Of a DNA stretch of 15,256 nucleotides, positions 1 through 6,613 are shown piece after piece. The DNA lies in the NCBI GenBank assembly GCA_007123785.1, contig SLGL01000377.1:1-15256 (forward strand), written 5' to 3'. A program made the position numbers and the translations under genes. Under the pieces are notes generated by a model that did no database searches, was not told the DNA's origin, and saw nothing but the letters and a program-made list of their open reading frames with translations. Each line of letters opens with the position of its first letter. The first letter of the stretch is position 1. The stretch comes from Balneolaceae bacterium (GTDB lineage: Bacteria > Bacteroidota > Rhodothermia > Balneolales > Balneolaceae).

Positions 1-2
1 CC

Positions 3-131
3 ACGATTGAGGCCTCAAACCGGCTTGCTGAAGAGCGAATCAACAACATCGGAATGGTGAGCAATATTTACTCTTCAAAAAGCCACTTTCCGCATCGGAA
101 AGGTGAGATGTACATGCGCAATCGTTCCTGA
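3..131 (+). CDS. C-terminal fragment of an unidentified protein (cut by window edge)
   Basis: An open frame enters at the left edge and runs 42 codons to a TGA at 129-131. The translation is rich in charged and polar residues and begins helix-like, with an alternating Ala/Glu/Arg/Asn stretch, and ends in a basic tail (HFPHRKGEMYMRNRS). Codon choice looks like that of neighbouring genes. The frame stops 28 bp before the end of the convergent gene at 160-819, which fits the tail of a plus-strand gene. No domain can be recognised from so short a piece. It could be a chance frame, and only sequence to the left would settle that. Confidence 0.4.
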   Translation, partial: TIEASNRLAEERINNIGMVSNIYSSKSHFPHRKGEMYMRNRS

Positions 132-159
132 AATGTGAATTTTGAAGTGCTGAGCTTTA

Positions 160-819
160 TCAGATCCGCGTACCGGCAAATACTTCTTCCGCACCGTGAG
201 GCGGACGCTCGAGAGACCAGGTTTCGAAATAAAACTGCCGCTCGGAGCGCAGTCGCCGGCCGTTGATGCTGAAAAAGCGGAAATCATAGCTGACCAGTGC
301 CTGCAGCGGATAAAAAAGAGAAGGATATATATTTTCCCTGGAAAAGAGGTGCAGATCAAAACCCTGATGAGCATGTTCTTTGTAAAGAACAAGGTCATCG
401 GCTTCAAGCACCTCTGCCAACTCTTCTTTTTTATGGCCTACATTACTCCCTGAATCGATCTTCAGGGAGTCCGTATTCCAGGAATGGCTCTTATTTTTTG
501 AAAGAATAAGTGCATCTCCGATCTTCACATTTGCCAGTGCTTGATCAAATGATAATACCCTGCCTTCGTAAAAAAGGTTATACCCTTCAAGCGCTTCAGA
601 AATTGCAGCGGTTACATCCCCGAATTTTTTCAGACCGTTCAGCCAGAACAACTCCTGATCAAGCACCGTACCCGTAATGTAAAATTTAGAGTAGGTAGGA
701 TCGGGTTTCATGAAATCCTCGATACTGGCCGATACCTCCTGAGTGGAACGGTCCAGATGTCTCTCACGGAGCTGATCCAAACGCAGATCGTGTTCAAAAA
801 TAAGCTTAAAAATATCCAT
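160..819 (-). CDS. Conserved-looking hypothetical protein (219 aa) downstream of the Tat oxidoreductase
   Basis: I do not recognise this family. The protein is soluble-looking, with no signal peptide or membrane segment, and is mildly acidic. It starts MDIFKLIFEHDLRLDQLRER, a probable amphipathic helix, and ends with an aromatic- and Arg-rich half (residues about 165-219). The start lies 8 bp after the stop of the upstream oxidoreductase gene on the same strand, so the two are almost certainly co-transcribed and possibly translationally coupled. A perfect 10-bp inverted repeat (445-454 with 461-470) sits inside the gene. Function cannot be inferred beyond its operon partner; it may be a cytoplasmic accessory protein. 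The call as a real gene rests on length, spacing and normal codon use. Confidence 0.8.
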   Translation of the reverse strand: MDIFKLIFEHDLRLDQLRERHLDRSTQEVSASIEDFMKPDPTYSKFYITGTVLDQELFWLNGLKKFGDVTAAISEALEGYNLFYEGRVLSFDQALANVKIGDALILSKNKSHSWNTDSLKIDSGSNVGHKKEELAEVLEADDLVLYKEHAHQGFDLHLFSRENIYPSLFYPLQALVSYDFRFFSINGRRLRSERQFYFETWSLERPPHGAEEVFAGTRI

Positions 820-827
820 TCTGAATT

Positions 828-2168
828 TTAAACAATCTGCGTCACACCCGGCTTGGGTACAGGATAATTACCATTTTCGTCGGGCACCACCGGAGGCTCA
901 CTGTCCCAGTCTAAATCATCGCGAACCAGCACCTCTTTGGAATTCATCGCATCCTCCCAGGATATAACCTGACCGGTGTAGGTCGCCATCCGTCCCATGA
1001 TCGCCGTCAGGGTGGCCTTGGCGCCAAACTCCGTATCGCTGATCACCTCTCCGCGGCGGATCGAGGCAAAGAGCTCATCATGCTCCTGCTGGTAGGGGTT
1101 GGGATCCTCTTCTCCATCATGATCATAGAGGCGGTTCCCGTTCCAGGTTGTCAGCTGCCCGGTATCTCCGCCGTTGACATAAATAGTGCCTTCCAGGGTC
1201 TGGAATACCTCATCTACCCGCGACATCGTATTGGGCTGATGGCGGCACTGGCTGGCGATCACCTGCCCGTCGGGATAGGTAAACTCCACAAAGTGATGGT
1301 CATAGATGTGTCCGTGATCCGGCCCGGTGCGGACCTCGCGCCCGCCCATGCCTTGCGCGCTCTCCGGGTAAGCACCAATAAACCAGTTGGCCACATCAAT
1401 CTGGTGAATGTGCTGCTCGAGGATATGATCCCCGCACAGCCAGTTAAAATAGTACCAGTTGCGCATCTGATATTCCATTTCGCTCTGGTCGGGCTGACGC
1501 TCACGCACCCACACCCCGGCACTATTCCAGTAGACCTGACCGGATATGATCTTGCCCAGCTCCCCATTGTGAACACGTTCGACAATCTCGCGGTAATTAT
1601 TCTGATAGCGGCGCTGAAGGCCTACAACAACGTTCAGGTTTTTCTCTTTGGCGCGTTTACCGGCTTCCAGTACCCGATGAACCCCGGCGGTATCGGTAGC
1701 AACCGGCTTTTCCATAAATACGTGTTTGCCCTGCGCAATGGCATACTCAAAATGCTTGGGACGGAAACCCGGAGTGGCGCAAAGAAGAACTACATCCGAG
1801 AGATCGATCACATGCTTGTAGGCATCAAAACCGTCGAATTTGTGCTCTTCAGGTACATCCAGCCGACCCGATTCTCCCCATCGATTGCTCAGGTTTTCGT
1901 AGCAGTTGTCCACATTGTTGCGGAAGGCATCGGCCAGGGCTACAATTTTAACACCTTCATCGGCCTGAAGGGCCTGGTTGGCCGCTCCGGTGCCGCGCCC
2001 GCCACAGCCCACTACGCCAACACGCAGGGTATCGCTGCCTGCTGCAAAGGCACTGGCTCCTGCCGGCAGAGAGCCCAGAAGCAGGCCGCCTCCGGTAGCA
2101 AATGTGGCATTTTTGAAAAATTGTCTCCTGGTTAATCCACTACGCAGCGGTTTGTCTGATTTTTTCAT
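828..2168 (-). CDS. Gfo/Idh/MocA family oxidoreductase with Tat signal peptide
   Basis: A 446-residue NAD(P)-dependent dehydrogenase of the Gfo/Idh/MocA family, which typically acts on sugars, inositols or related polyols. Residues 12-42 form a Tat signal: Thr-Arg-Arg-Gln-Phe-Phe (RR at 14-15), a Gly/Ala/Leu-rich core, then an ASAFA cleavage region, so the enzyme should be exported folded with its cofactor. The Rossmann motif GVVGCGGRGTG is at residues 51-61. EKP, the family's dinucleotide/catalytic loop, is at 153-155. A His-rich segment GDHILEQHIHQIDVANW around 246-262 matches the active-site region of the family. The length is normal for the exported Bacteroidota and Planctomycetes-type members. 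The substrate cannot be read from sequence. It heads an operon with the unknown gene 160-819. Confidence 0.93.
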   Translation of the reverse strand: MKKSDKPLRSGLTRRQFFKNATFATGGGLLLGSLPAGASAFAAGSDTLRVGVVGCGGRGTGAANQALQADEGVKIVALADAFRNNVDNCYENLSNRWGESGRLDVPEEHKFDGFDAYKHVIDLSDVVLLCATPGFRPKHFEYAIAQGKHVFMEKPVATDTAGVHRVLEAGKRAKEKNLNVVVGLQRRYQNNYREIVERVHNGELGKIISGQVYWNSAGVWVRERQPDQSEMEYQMRNWYYFNWLCGDHILEQHIHQIDVANWFIGAYPESAQGMGGREVRTGPDHGHIYDHHFVEFTYPDGQVIASQCRHQPNTMSRVDEVFQTLEGTIYVNGGDTGQLTTWNGNRLYDHDGEEDPNPYQQEHDELFASIRRGEVISDTEFGAKATLTAIMGRMATYTGQVISWEDAMNSKEVLVRDDLDWDSEPPVVPDENGNYPVPKPGVTQIV

Positions 2169-2760
2169 ATCGTATTATGTTTTGGCTGTAGGTTGATTTC
2201 TTTTATTGAGAATAATTAAATACTTGTTGGTTTAAAATAACTAAAATGCTTTTCAAGCAACTCCATTCGGTCTGTACCCATTTATTCTGAAGAGATTCGT
2301 CCTGCACTCGTGTGCTCATCTTCAGTGTTATTCATAATTATATCTCAACCATTTTAAATGTAAGTAGTCAGATAGAGTGAATGGGCTTTACCTGGTCTGG
2401 ATAAGATCCCGCTGGAGGCGCTTCCACATAATGTGAAGCGAGAAAGAAAATAACGACCGAAAATCCTTAAAAAGGATAACCCTTTCTTATGAAAAGGACG
2501 CTTGTTTTTTGACTTCAACATATAAATTGTAAAAAAGTACTTTTAAATAATATCGTTAAAATTTTGGGTATTAAAAACCAATCATGTAAAACTGTACCAC
2601 TATGATTCTTTGAAAGATGATAAACCGGCAAACAGTATCTGAATTAAAAAGGGTTTTGGAATCATCATTCCCGTTGGTTGATTATTAATAACGGGTAAAT
2701 CTCGCGCTTTAGTTTTAGAAGGCTTAATACCGGTTCAGAAATTTTTGAATTAAAGCATCA
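2169..2760. other. 592-bp AT-rich intergenic region with small inverted repeats
   Basis: No convincing gene is seen. It separates two minus-strand genes, so it should hold the end of the beta-barrel transcript and the promoter and leader of the oxidoreductase. Visible structure: a nested dyad at 2287-2325 (arms CTGAAGA/TCTTCAG, inner GCAC/GTGC); a near-perfect dyad at 2419-2440 (CGCTTC(C)ACAT/ATGTGAAGCG); and a 12-bp AT palindrome AAAAGTACTTTT at 2533-2544. None is followed by a T-run on either strand, so I do not call a terminator. I found no good TTG-N19-TAnnTTTG promoter. Confidence 0.5.
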
Positions 2761-3546
2761 TTACCGAAAGTGTATCTTTGCACCAATCCGGGCAAAGTTG
2801 ATCCATGCAAAGTTATAAACCTTATCAACATCTGCTCCCCCTTCGAGAACACGATACCCGGCATCGAGGCTCCAGTTATCAGACAGGTGGAAGTTGAGTG
2901 TAAGCGAGGCATCTGTTGCACGTCCCTGCGGACTGGCAAGTGTCTCTCCGTCCAGAGCCAATGAAACAGCACTTCCGAAATATCTCTCTGCATAGATATG
3001 AATCAGGGGAACAAATCCAAGATCTGAATTGGAGTCGGAGCGGTCGGGCTGGGTCAGTTCAACTTTAGCATCGCGGATCAAGCCGGCTGCACCCGCGCCA
3101 AACGTCCAGTTATTCCGGTTGTAAAAGGTGTAACGATAGGTGAACCGATAGGTGTTAAAGCGATAGATGCCATCGACAGGTACATCTCCTTCAAAAGTTG
3201 TTTCTTCAAAAAAGATATCGTCATTGAAAACTCCGGTTCCGATCTTGCTTATCGGAGCAAAGAGTGCTCGTATCGTATGTCGTTCTCCATAGGTAAGGTT
3301 CAGCCGTAAGCGGTAATAAGGAATGGCATCTCTGCCGATGAGTTCAAGCATATCGAAATCAGTGCCGCCGTTATTGGGAATCCGAACATCATTTTGGCTA
3401 AACCAAAGTCCGCCAGCTTCCACTTCAAAAGATATATCCTGACTTTTCAGCAGATTGGGTTTGAGAAATAAAAATGACCCTGTAAAAAAGAAAAGGGAAA
3501 GAAAAAACAGGATTTGTCTATTGTTGTATGAGTAAGGATTGTTCAT
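2761..3546 (-). CDS. Outer-membrane beta-barrel protein, unknown ligand
   Basis: A 261-residue predicted exported protein. Residues 10-35 form a hydrophobic signal sequence ending near LLKSQ. The mature part is made of alternating polar/hydrophobic strands with many aromatics (for example YRFNTYRFTYRYTFYNRNNW around 130), Asp/Asn/Gly turns and a short C-terminal strand ending KIHFR. This is the pattern of an 8- to 12-stranded outer-membrane barrel. No enzyme motif is visible. It is transcribed alone, divergently from the propeller gene at 3846. A TTGAT-N4-ATCAA palindrome lies 7-20 bp upstream of the start codon and could be an Fnr/Crp-type site. Alternative calls are a porin-like or lipid A deacylase-like small barrel; sequence alone does not choose between them. 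Confidence 0.75.
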   Translation of the reverse strand: MNNPYSYNNRQILFFLSLFFFTGSFLFLKPNLLKSQDISFEVEAGGLWFSQNDVRIPNNGGTDFDMLELIGRDAIPYYRLRLNLTYGERHTIRALFAPISKIGTGVFNDDIFFEETTFEGDVPVDGIYRFNTYRFTYRYTFYNRNNWTFGAGAAGLIRDAKVELTQPDRSDSNSDLGFVPLIHIYAERYFGSAVSLALDGETLASPQGRATDASLTLNFHLSDNWSLDAGYRVLEGGADVDKVYNFAWINFARIGAKIHFR

Positions 3547-3845
3547 TCTAATTTGATCAATATCAATTATGACAAAGCATCTCTTTCAGAGCCAAATTTC
3601 TGCAGAATAAGTTTTTACAAAAATCAATATACCAATTATTGACTCTTTGAAGTTTTAAATCAATTATTGGGTATCCCGTAACTTACTACTGTCGTGTCAT
3701 ATGTAAAAGTGTGGGAGAGTCATCAGACGAGTCGGTATGGAACATCCCAATTATCTCAATGGGTTCATCCTTGAAAAATTGCCCGATAACATACCCGTCG
3801 TCTTTTCTTTGACACAACACATCATAAATATAACTTCTAACAGCT
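3547..3845. other. 299-bp intergenic region between divergent barrel and propeller genes
   Basis: It holds the Fnr-like palindrome (3553-3566), a direct repeat CAATTATTG at 3633-3641 and 3661-3669 (28-bp spacing), and a minus-strand open frame at 3686-3820 whose translation is protein-like and may be a small gene or remnant. A TTGACA at 3809-3814 lies close to the propeller gene start, but no well-spaced second element is seen. Confidence 0.45.
3553..3566. promoter_or_regulatory. Fnr/Crp-like palindrome TTGATCAATATCAA
   Basis: The 14-bp sequence matches the consensus TTGAT-N4-ATCAA of the Fnr family exactly, on both strands. It lies immediately upstream of the beta-barrel gene start at 3546 and inside its likely leader or promoter, where a bound regulator would more probably repress than activate. 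The match is seen in sequence; binding is inference, and an AT-rich gap makes a chance match possible. Confidence 0.35.
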
Positions 3846-4871
3846 ATGAAAACACTATTTTCCATTTTCCTGGTATCCGTGCTGATTGTTGTATCTGGCC
3901 AGAATGACCATGATCCTTCAGTTTCGTTCACTGATCGTACATCAGAAATCGTTGTTTCTTTAGATGAATGGAATGTTCCTTTTGACGAAACCCGTTCCCG
4001 CGATCCTTATGTAGCGCCGGACGGGACCGTCTTTTTTGCTGGCCAAAGGGATGATTATGTCGGATTTTTCAATCCTGAAACCGAAGAGTTCGGTTATCAT
4101 CCCCTCGAGGATGGGGCAGGTCCGCACACCGTTGTGGTGGCAAGTGACGGCACCATCTGGTATGCCGGAAACCGGGCCCGTCACATCGGCAAAATGGATG
4201 CAGCCACCGGTGAAATTACTAAATATATGATGGAAGACGACTATGCCCGTGATCCGCATACCTTTGCATTCGACAGCAATGGCAATATCTGGTTTACGGC
4301 ACAGGGCGGTAACGGTATCGGACATTTTAACGTGACAACCGGAGAGACTGAAATTATTCCGGTTCCCATTGAACGAGCCCGCCCGTACGGCATCCGCATG
4401 GCTCCCGATCAGGAGCGGCCATGGATCTGTTTTATGGGAACCAATCACCTTGCAACTGTGAACCCGGAGACCTATGAGCTGGAAATGATTGAGCTGCCTC
4501 GCGAATCGATTATCGCCCGCAGGCTGGACGTAACTTCTGATGGTCATGTTTGGTATGGTGATTATTCCTCCGGTTACATTGGACGATACAACCCGGCAAC
4601 CGGTGAAGTCACCGAATGGGAAATGCCAGATGGAGATGTTTCACGCCCCTATGCCGCTCTTAAAGATCATAAAGACAGAATGTGGTTCTCGGCAACCGGT
4701 CTCAGCCCAAATAAGCTCGTTGCATTTGATACACAGGCTGAAGAGTTCGTAGCCTCTGTTGAGATTCCAACTGCTGAGGGTTCCATTCGCCATATGGACT
4801 ATGATGAACGAACACAAGCGCTCTGGTTCGGAACGGATACCGGGCATATCGTCAGGCTTGTTTTGAATTAA
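3846..4871 (+). CDS. Secreted Vgb-like (streptogramin-lyase-type) seven-bladed beta-propeller
   Basis: A 341-residue protein with an N-terminal signal peptide (residues 1-18, LFSIFLVSVLIVVSG). Seven blade repeats follow, each with a Pro-His/Tyr or equivalent turn (DPY 53, GPH 92, DPH 136, RPY 179, ARR 224, RPY 267, IRH 314), then an Asp-Gly/Asn-Gly turn with an aromatic strand such as IWYAG or IWFTA, then IG-x-(F/Y/M)-(D/N)-x-x-TGE. This is the virginiamycin B lyase (Vgb) propeller pattern. Most environmental homologues are not proven lyases, and I could not place the Vgb catalytic His/Glu set with confidence, so antibiotic cleavage should not be assumed. It is a single gene ending in a strong terminator. 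The start is chosen by the signal peptide. Confidence 0.88.
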   Translation: MKTLFSIFLVSVLIVVSGQNDHDPSVSFTDRTSEIVVSLDEWNVPFDETRSRDPYVAPDGTVFFAGQRDDYVGFFNPETEEFGYHPLEDGAGPHTVVVASDGTIWYAGNRARHIGKMDAATGEITKYMMEDDYARDPHTFAFDSNGNIWFTAQGGNGIGHFNVTTGETEIIPVPIERARPYGIRMAPDQERPWICFMGTNHLATVNPETYELEMIELPRESIIARRLDVTSDGHVWYGDYSSGYIGRYNPATGEVTEWEMPDGDVSRPYAALKDHKDRMWFSATGLSPNKLVAFDTQAEEFVASVEIPTAEGSIRHMDYDERTQALWFGTDTGHIVRLVLN

Positions 4872-4900
4872 TAAAAATCCTGAAGTCATGTACTATATCT

Positions 4901-4937
4901 AACCGGCCGATAATATAATATCCGGCCGGTTTTTTTA
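4901..4937 (+). terminator. Rho-independent terminator after the propeller gene
   Basis: The perfect 9-bp GC-rich stem AACCGGCCG (4901-4909) pairs with CGGCCGGTT (4923-4931). The 13-nt loop is AT-rich, and a run of Ts starts at 4930 and continues to 4936. It lies 30 bp after the propeller stop codon and only about 10 bp before the next start codon, so it should separate the two genes, or act as a 5' attenuator if a read-through transcript exists. Confidence 0.9.
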
Positions 4938-4946
4938 TATAAGATT

Positions 4947-5540
4947 ATGAACTCAGCCGTAAAACTGTTTATCATTATTCTAATTCCATTTCTTGCAGGG
5001 TTATCTATGCCTGAGACAAAGCCATTAAATGAATCATTTTTTGGTGAAAATATGAATCCGGATAGAATTGACGCACCATTTACCGGAGGTTTCGGGGAAC
5101 AGACCTGCCACTCCTGCCATTTTGATTACGACCTGAATATGGATGGAGGAAGTTTGTCAGCAGAAGGATTTCCTGTGGCTTTCAGAGCCGGTGAAGAATA
5201 TGATATAACGGTTAGTGTAGAGAGTGAACATCTCAGAAACGGCGGGTTTCAGCTCACTACCCGGTTTGAGGACGGCTCTCAGGCAGGTTCATTCTCCTGG
5301 AATGGAGATCACCTGAAGTATACTCCCGGCATCTCAGATGATATAAAATATCTTCAGCATACAAGAGAAAGCACCATACCCACCGGTGAGCGTAAAGTGA
5401 GCTGGAATTTCACCTGGCAGGCACCGGAGTGTTCCGGTGAAGAAGTTATCATCAATATTGCTGCAAATGCAGGGAATGATGACGACTCTGCGTTCGGTGA
5501 CTGGATATATGTAAAGGAGCTAATCCTGAAACCGCAGTGA
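4947..5540 (+). CDS. Secreted choice-of-anchor V / Reelin-like protein with a CxxCH heme-type motif
   Basis: A 197-residue protein with signal peptide MNSAVKLFIIILIPFLAGLS. A Thr-Gly-Gly-Phe-Gly-Glu-Gln-Thr-Cys-His-Ser-Cys-His stretch follows, placing C54-x-x-C57-H58 in the position typical of the family (APG...TCxxCH). Residues 75-197 form an Ig-like beta-sandwich (YDITVSV, GFQLTTRF, KVSWNFTWQAP, VIINIAANAG) of the Reelin/choice-of-anchor V type. CxxCH suggests covalent heme c or a metal site, though single-heme use in this family is not established to my knowledge. The gene follows the terminator at 4901-4937 and converges on the symporter gene 15 bp away. No C-terminal sorting tail is present. 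It may partner functionally with the adjacent propeller protein, which is inference from proximity only. Confidence 0.82.
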   Translation: MNSAVKLFIIILIPFLAGLSMPETKPLNESFFGENMNPDRIDAPFTGGFGEQTCHSCHFDYDLNMDGGSLSAEGFPVAFRAGEEYDITVSVESEHLRNGGFQLTTRFEDGSQAGSFSWNGDHLKYTPGISDDIKYLQHTRESTIPTGERKVSWNFTWQAPECSGEEVIINIAANAGNDDDSAFGDWIYVKELILKPQ

Positions 5541-5555
5541 GATCGAACAAAAAAA

Positions 5556-6611
5556 TCAATCTCTTTTCTGGGAAGGTGTTGAACCCTGGCTTGGATCATT
5601 TTTGATTCGCTTTGGCAGAAAGCCTTCCGGATATCCGGTCACATAATCCTCACCAAAAAGCCGGTTATGGATCGATGTGTTTTTGTAAACTTCGTAATCA
5701 AGTTTACCTACCCTGCGATAATAGAGCGTAATAAACGAAGATGTTATAACGATAAAAGTGGAGTAGAGTATGGCCAGCCACAGCATCTGACTCTGAACCG
5801 GTTCAGCAAAACTGAGCAGAATTATTGCGAATGCAATAGGTCCGTTCTGGATGCCTGTTTCCAGCGAAATAGCTCGCTGAAAAATAGGCGAAAGCCTAAA
5901 CAACCACGACATCCAGTAACCAAACAGAAAACCAAGCAGGCCTACACAGATAGCGGCAATATAGATGGATCCCGGCGTCTGAAGCATTAGTCCGCTGTGG
6001 CGGGCAAATGCGGTCCCAATCAGATAAATGATCACGATAATACCCATAAAACCGGCTGTATCTTCTGCTGTTTTGGCCCAAACCCTCGATTTAGCCCGCA
6101 GAAACATTCCCATGGCTACAGGCACCAAAACCAGAACCAGCGATGCGATGATATTTCCTGTTGGAATCACAAATTCCGCATCGGCCCCTGCCGCTATCAT
6201 CTCCTCTGATACAGCTTCGGTGAAACCGGCGGTATAAAGTTCCAGCAACAGAGGCATCATCATCAGGGCCATTACGGTGGATGCAGTTGTCATGGCAATA
6301 CTCAGCGCAACGGAACCGCGTGCGAAATAGGCAAACATGTTTGATGTGGTTCCTCCGGGTAAACAACCGATCAAAATGAGTGCAATGGCATAGGCCGGGG
6401 GAAGTTCAAGAACAATCGCCAGCCCGAATGCAAACAAGGGCATCAGTCCAAACTGTGAGAGAAAGCCTATCAAAATACCCCTCGGATATCGGGCCACTGT
6501 TTTAAAATCATCGACCGTAAGGCTGGAACCCATTCCAAACATAATCGAAAAGATCATCAGGGCAAGCAAAACCTGATCGATCGGGTAGAGAAGTTGTGTT
6601 GGAAATTCCAT
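5556..6611 (-). CDS. Bile acid:sodium symporter (BASS/SBF) family transporter
   Basis: A 351-residue inner-membrane carrier with nine to ten hydrophobic helices. The two crossover motifs of the BASS fold are visible: GCLPGGTTSNM at residues 82-92 (helix 4 unwound region) and ETGIQNGPIAF at 251-261 (helix 9 region), where the family binds sodium and substrate. A charged cytoplasmic tail of about 50 residues ends SQGSTPSQKRD. Members carry bile acids, pantoate, pyruvate or other organic anions with sodium; the substrate here is unknown. The start codon lies 2 bp after the stop of the acyl-CoA ligase, so the two form an operon and are probably translationally coupled. This points to a hydrophobic carboxylate that is imported and then joined to CoA. 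It converges with the gene at 4947-5540, with no terminator visible between. Confidence 0.92.
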   Translation of the reverse strand: MEFPTQLLYPIDQVLLALMIFSIMFGMGSSLTVDDFKTVARYPRGILIGFLSQFGLMPLFAFGLAIVLELPPAYAIALILIGCLPGGTTSNMFAYFARGSVALSIAMTTASTVMALMMMPLLLELYTAGFTEAVSEEMIAAGADAEFVIPTGNIIASLVLVLVPVAMGMFLRAKSRVWAKTAEDTAGFMGIIVIIYLIGTAFARHSGLMLQTPGSIYIAAICVGLLGFLFGYWMSWLFRLSPIFQRAISLETGIQNGPIAFAIILLSFAEPVQSQMLWLAILYSTFIVITSSFITLYYRRVGKLDYEVYKNTSIHNRLFGEDYVTGYPEGFLPKRIKNDPSQGSTPSQKRD

Positions 6612-6613
6612 GA

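Noticed and set aside
1080..2135. 351-codon plus-strand open frame opposite the oxidoreductase
   Set aside because: It mirrors the minus-strand gene, whose family motifs (GCGGRG, EKP, Tat signal) are clear; the plus-strand product has no recognisable features.
2203..2319. 38-codon minus-strand frame upstream of the oxidoreductase
   Set aside because: Short, AT-rich, no ribosome binding site, product without recognisable pattern; more likely leader sequence.
2533..2544. AAAAGTACTTTT palindrome as an operator
   Set aside because: Only AT-rich and short; such palindromes are expected by chance in this spacer.
3846..4871. Streptogramin B resistance gene
   Set aside because: The propeller fold matches Vgb, but catalytic residues could not be placed and most environmental homologues have unknown function.
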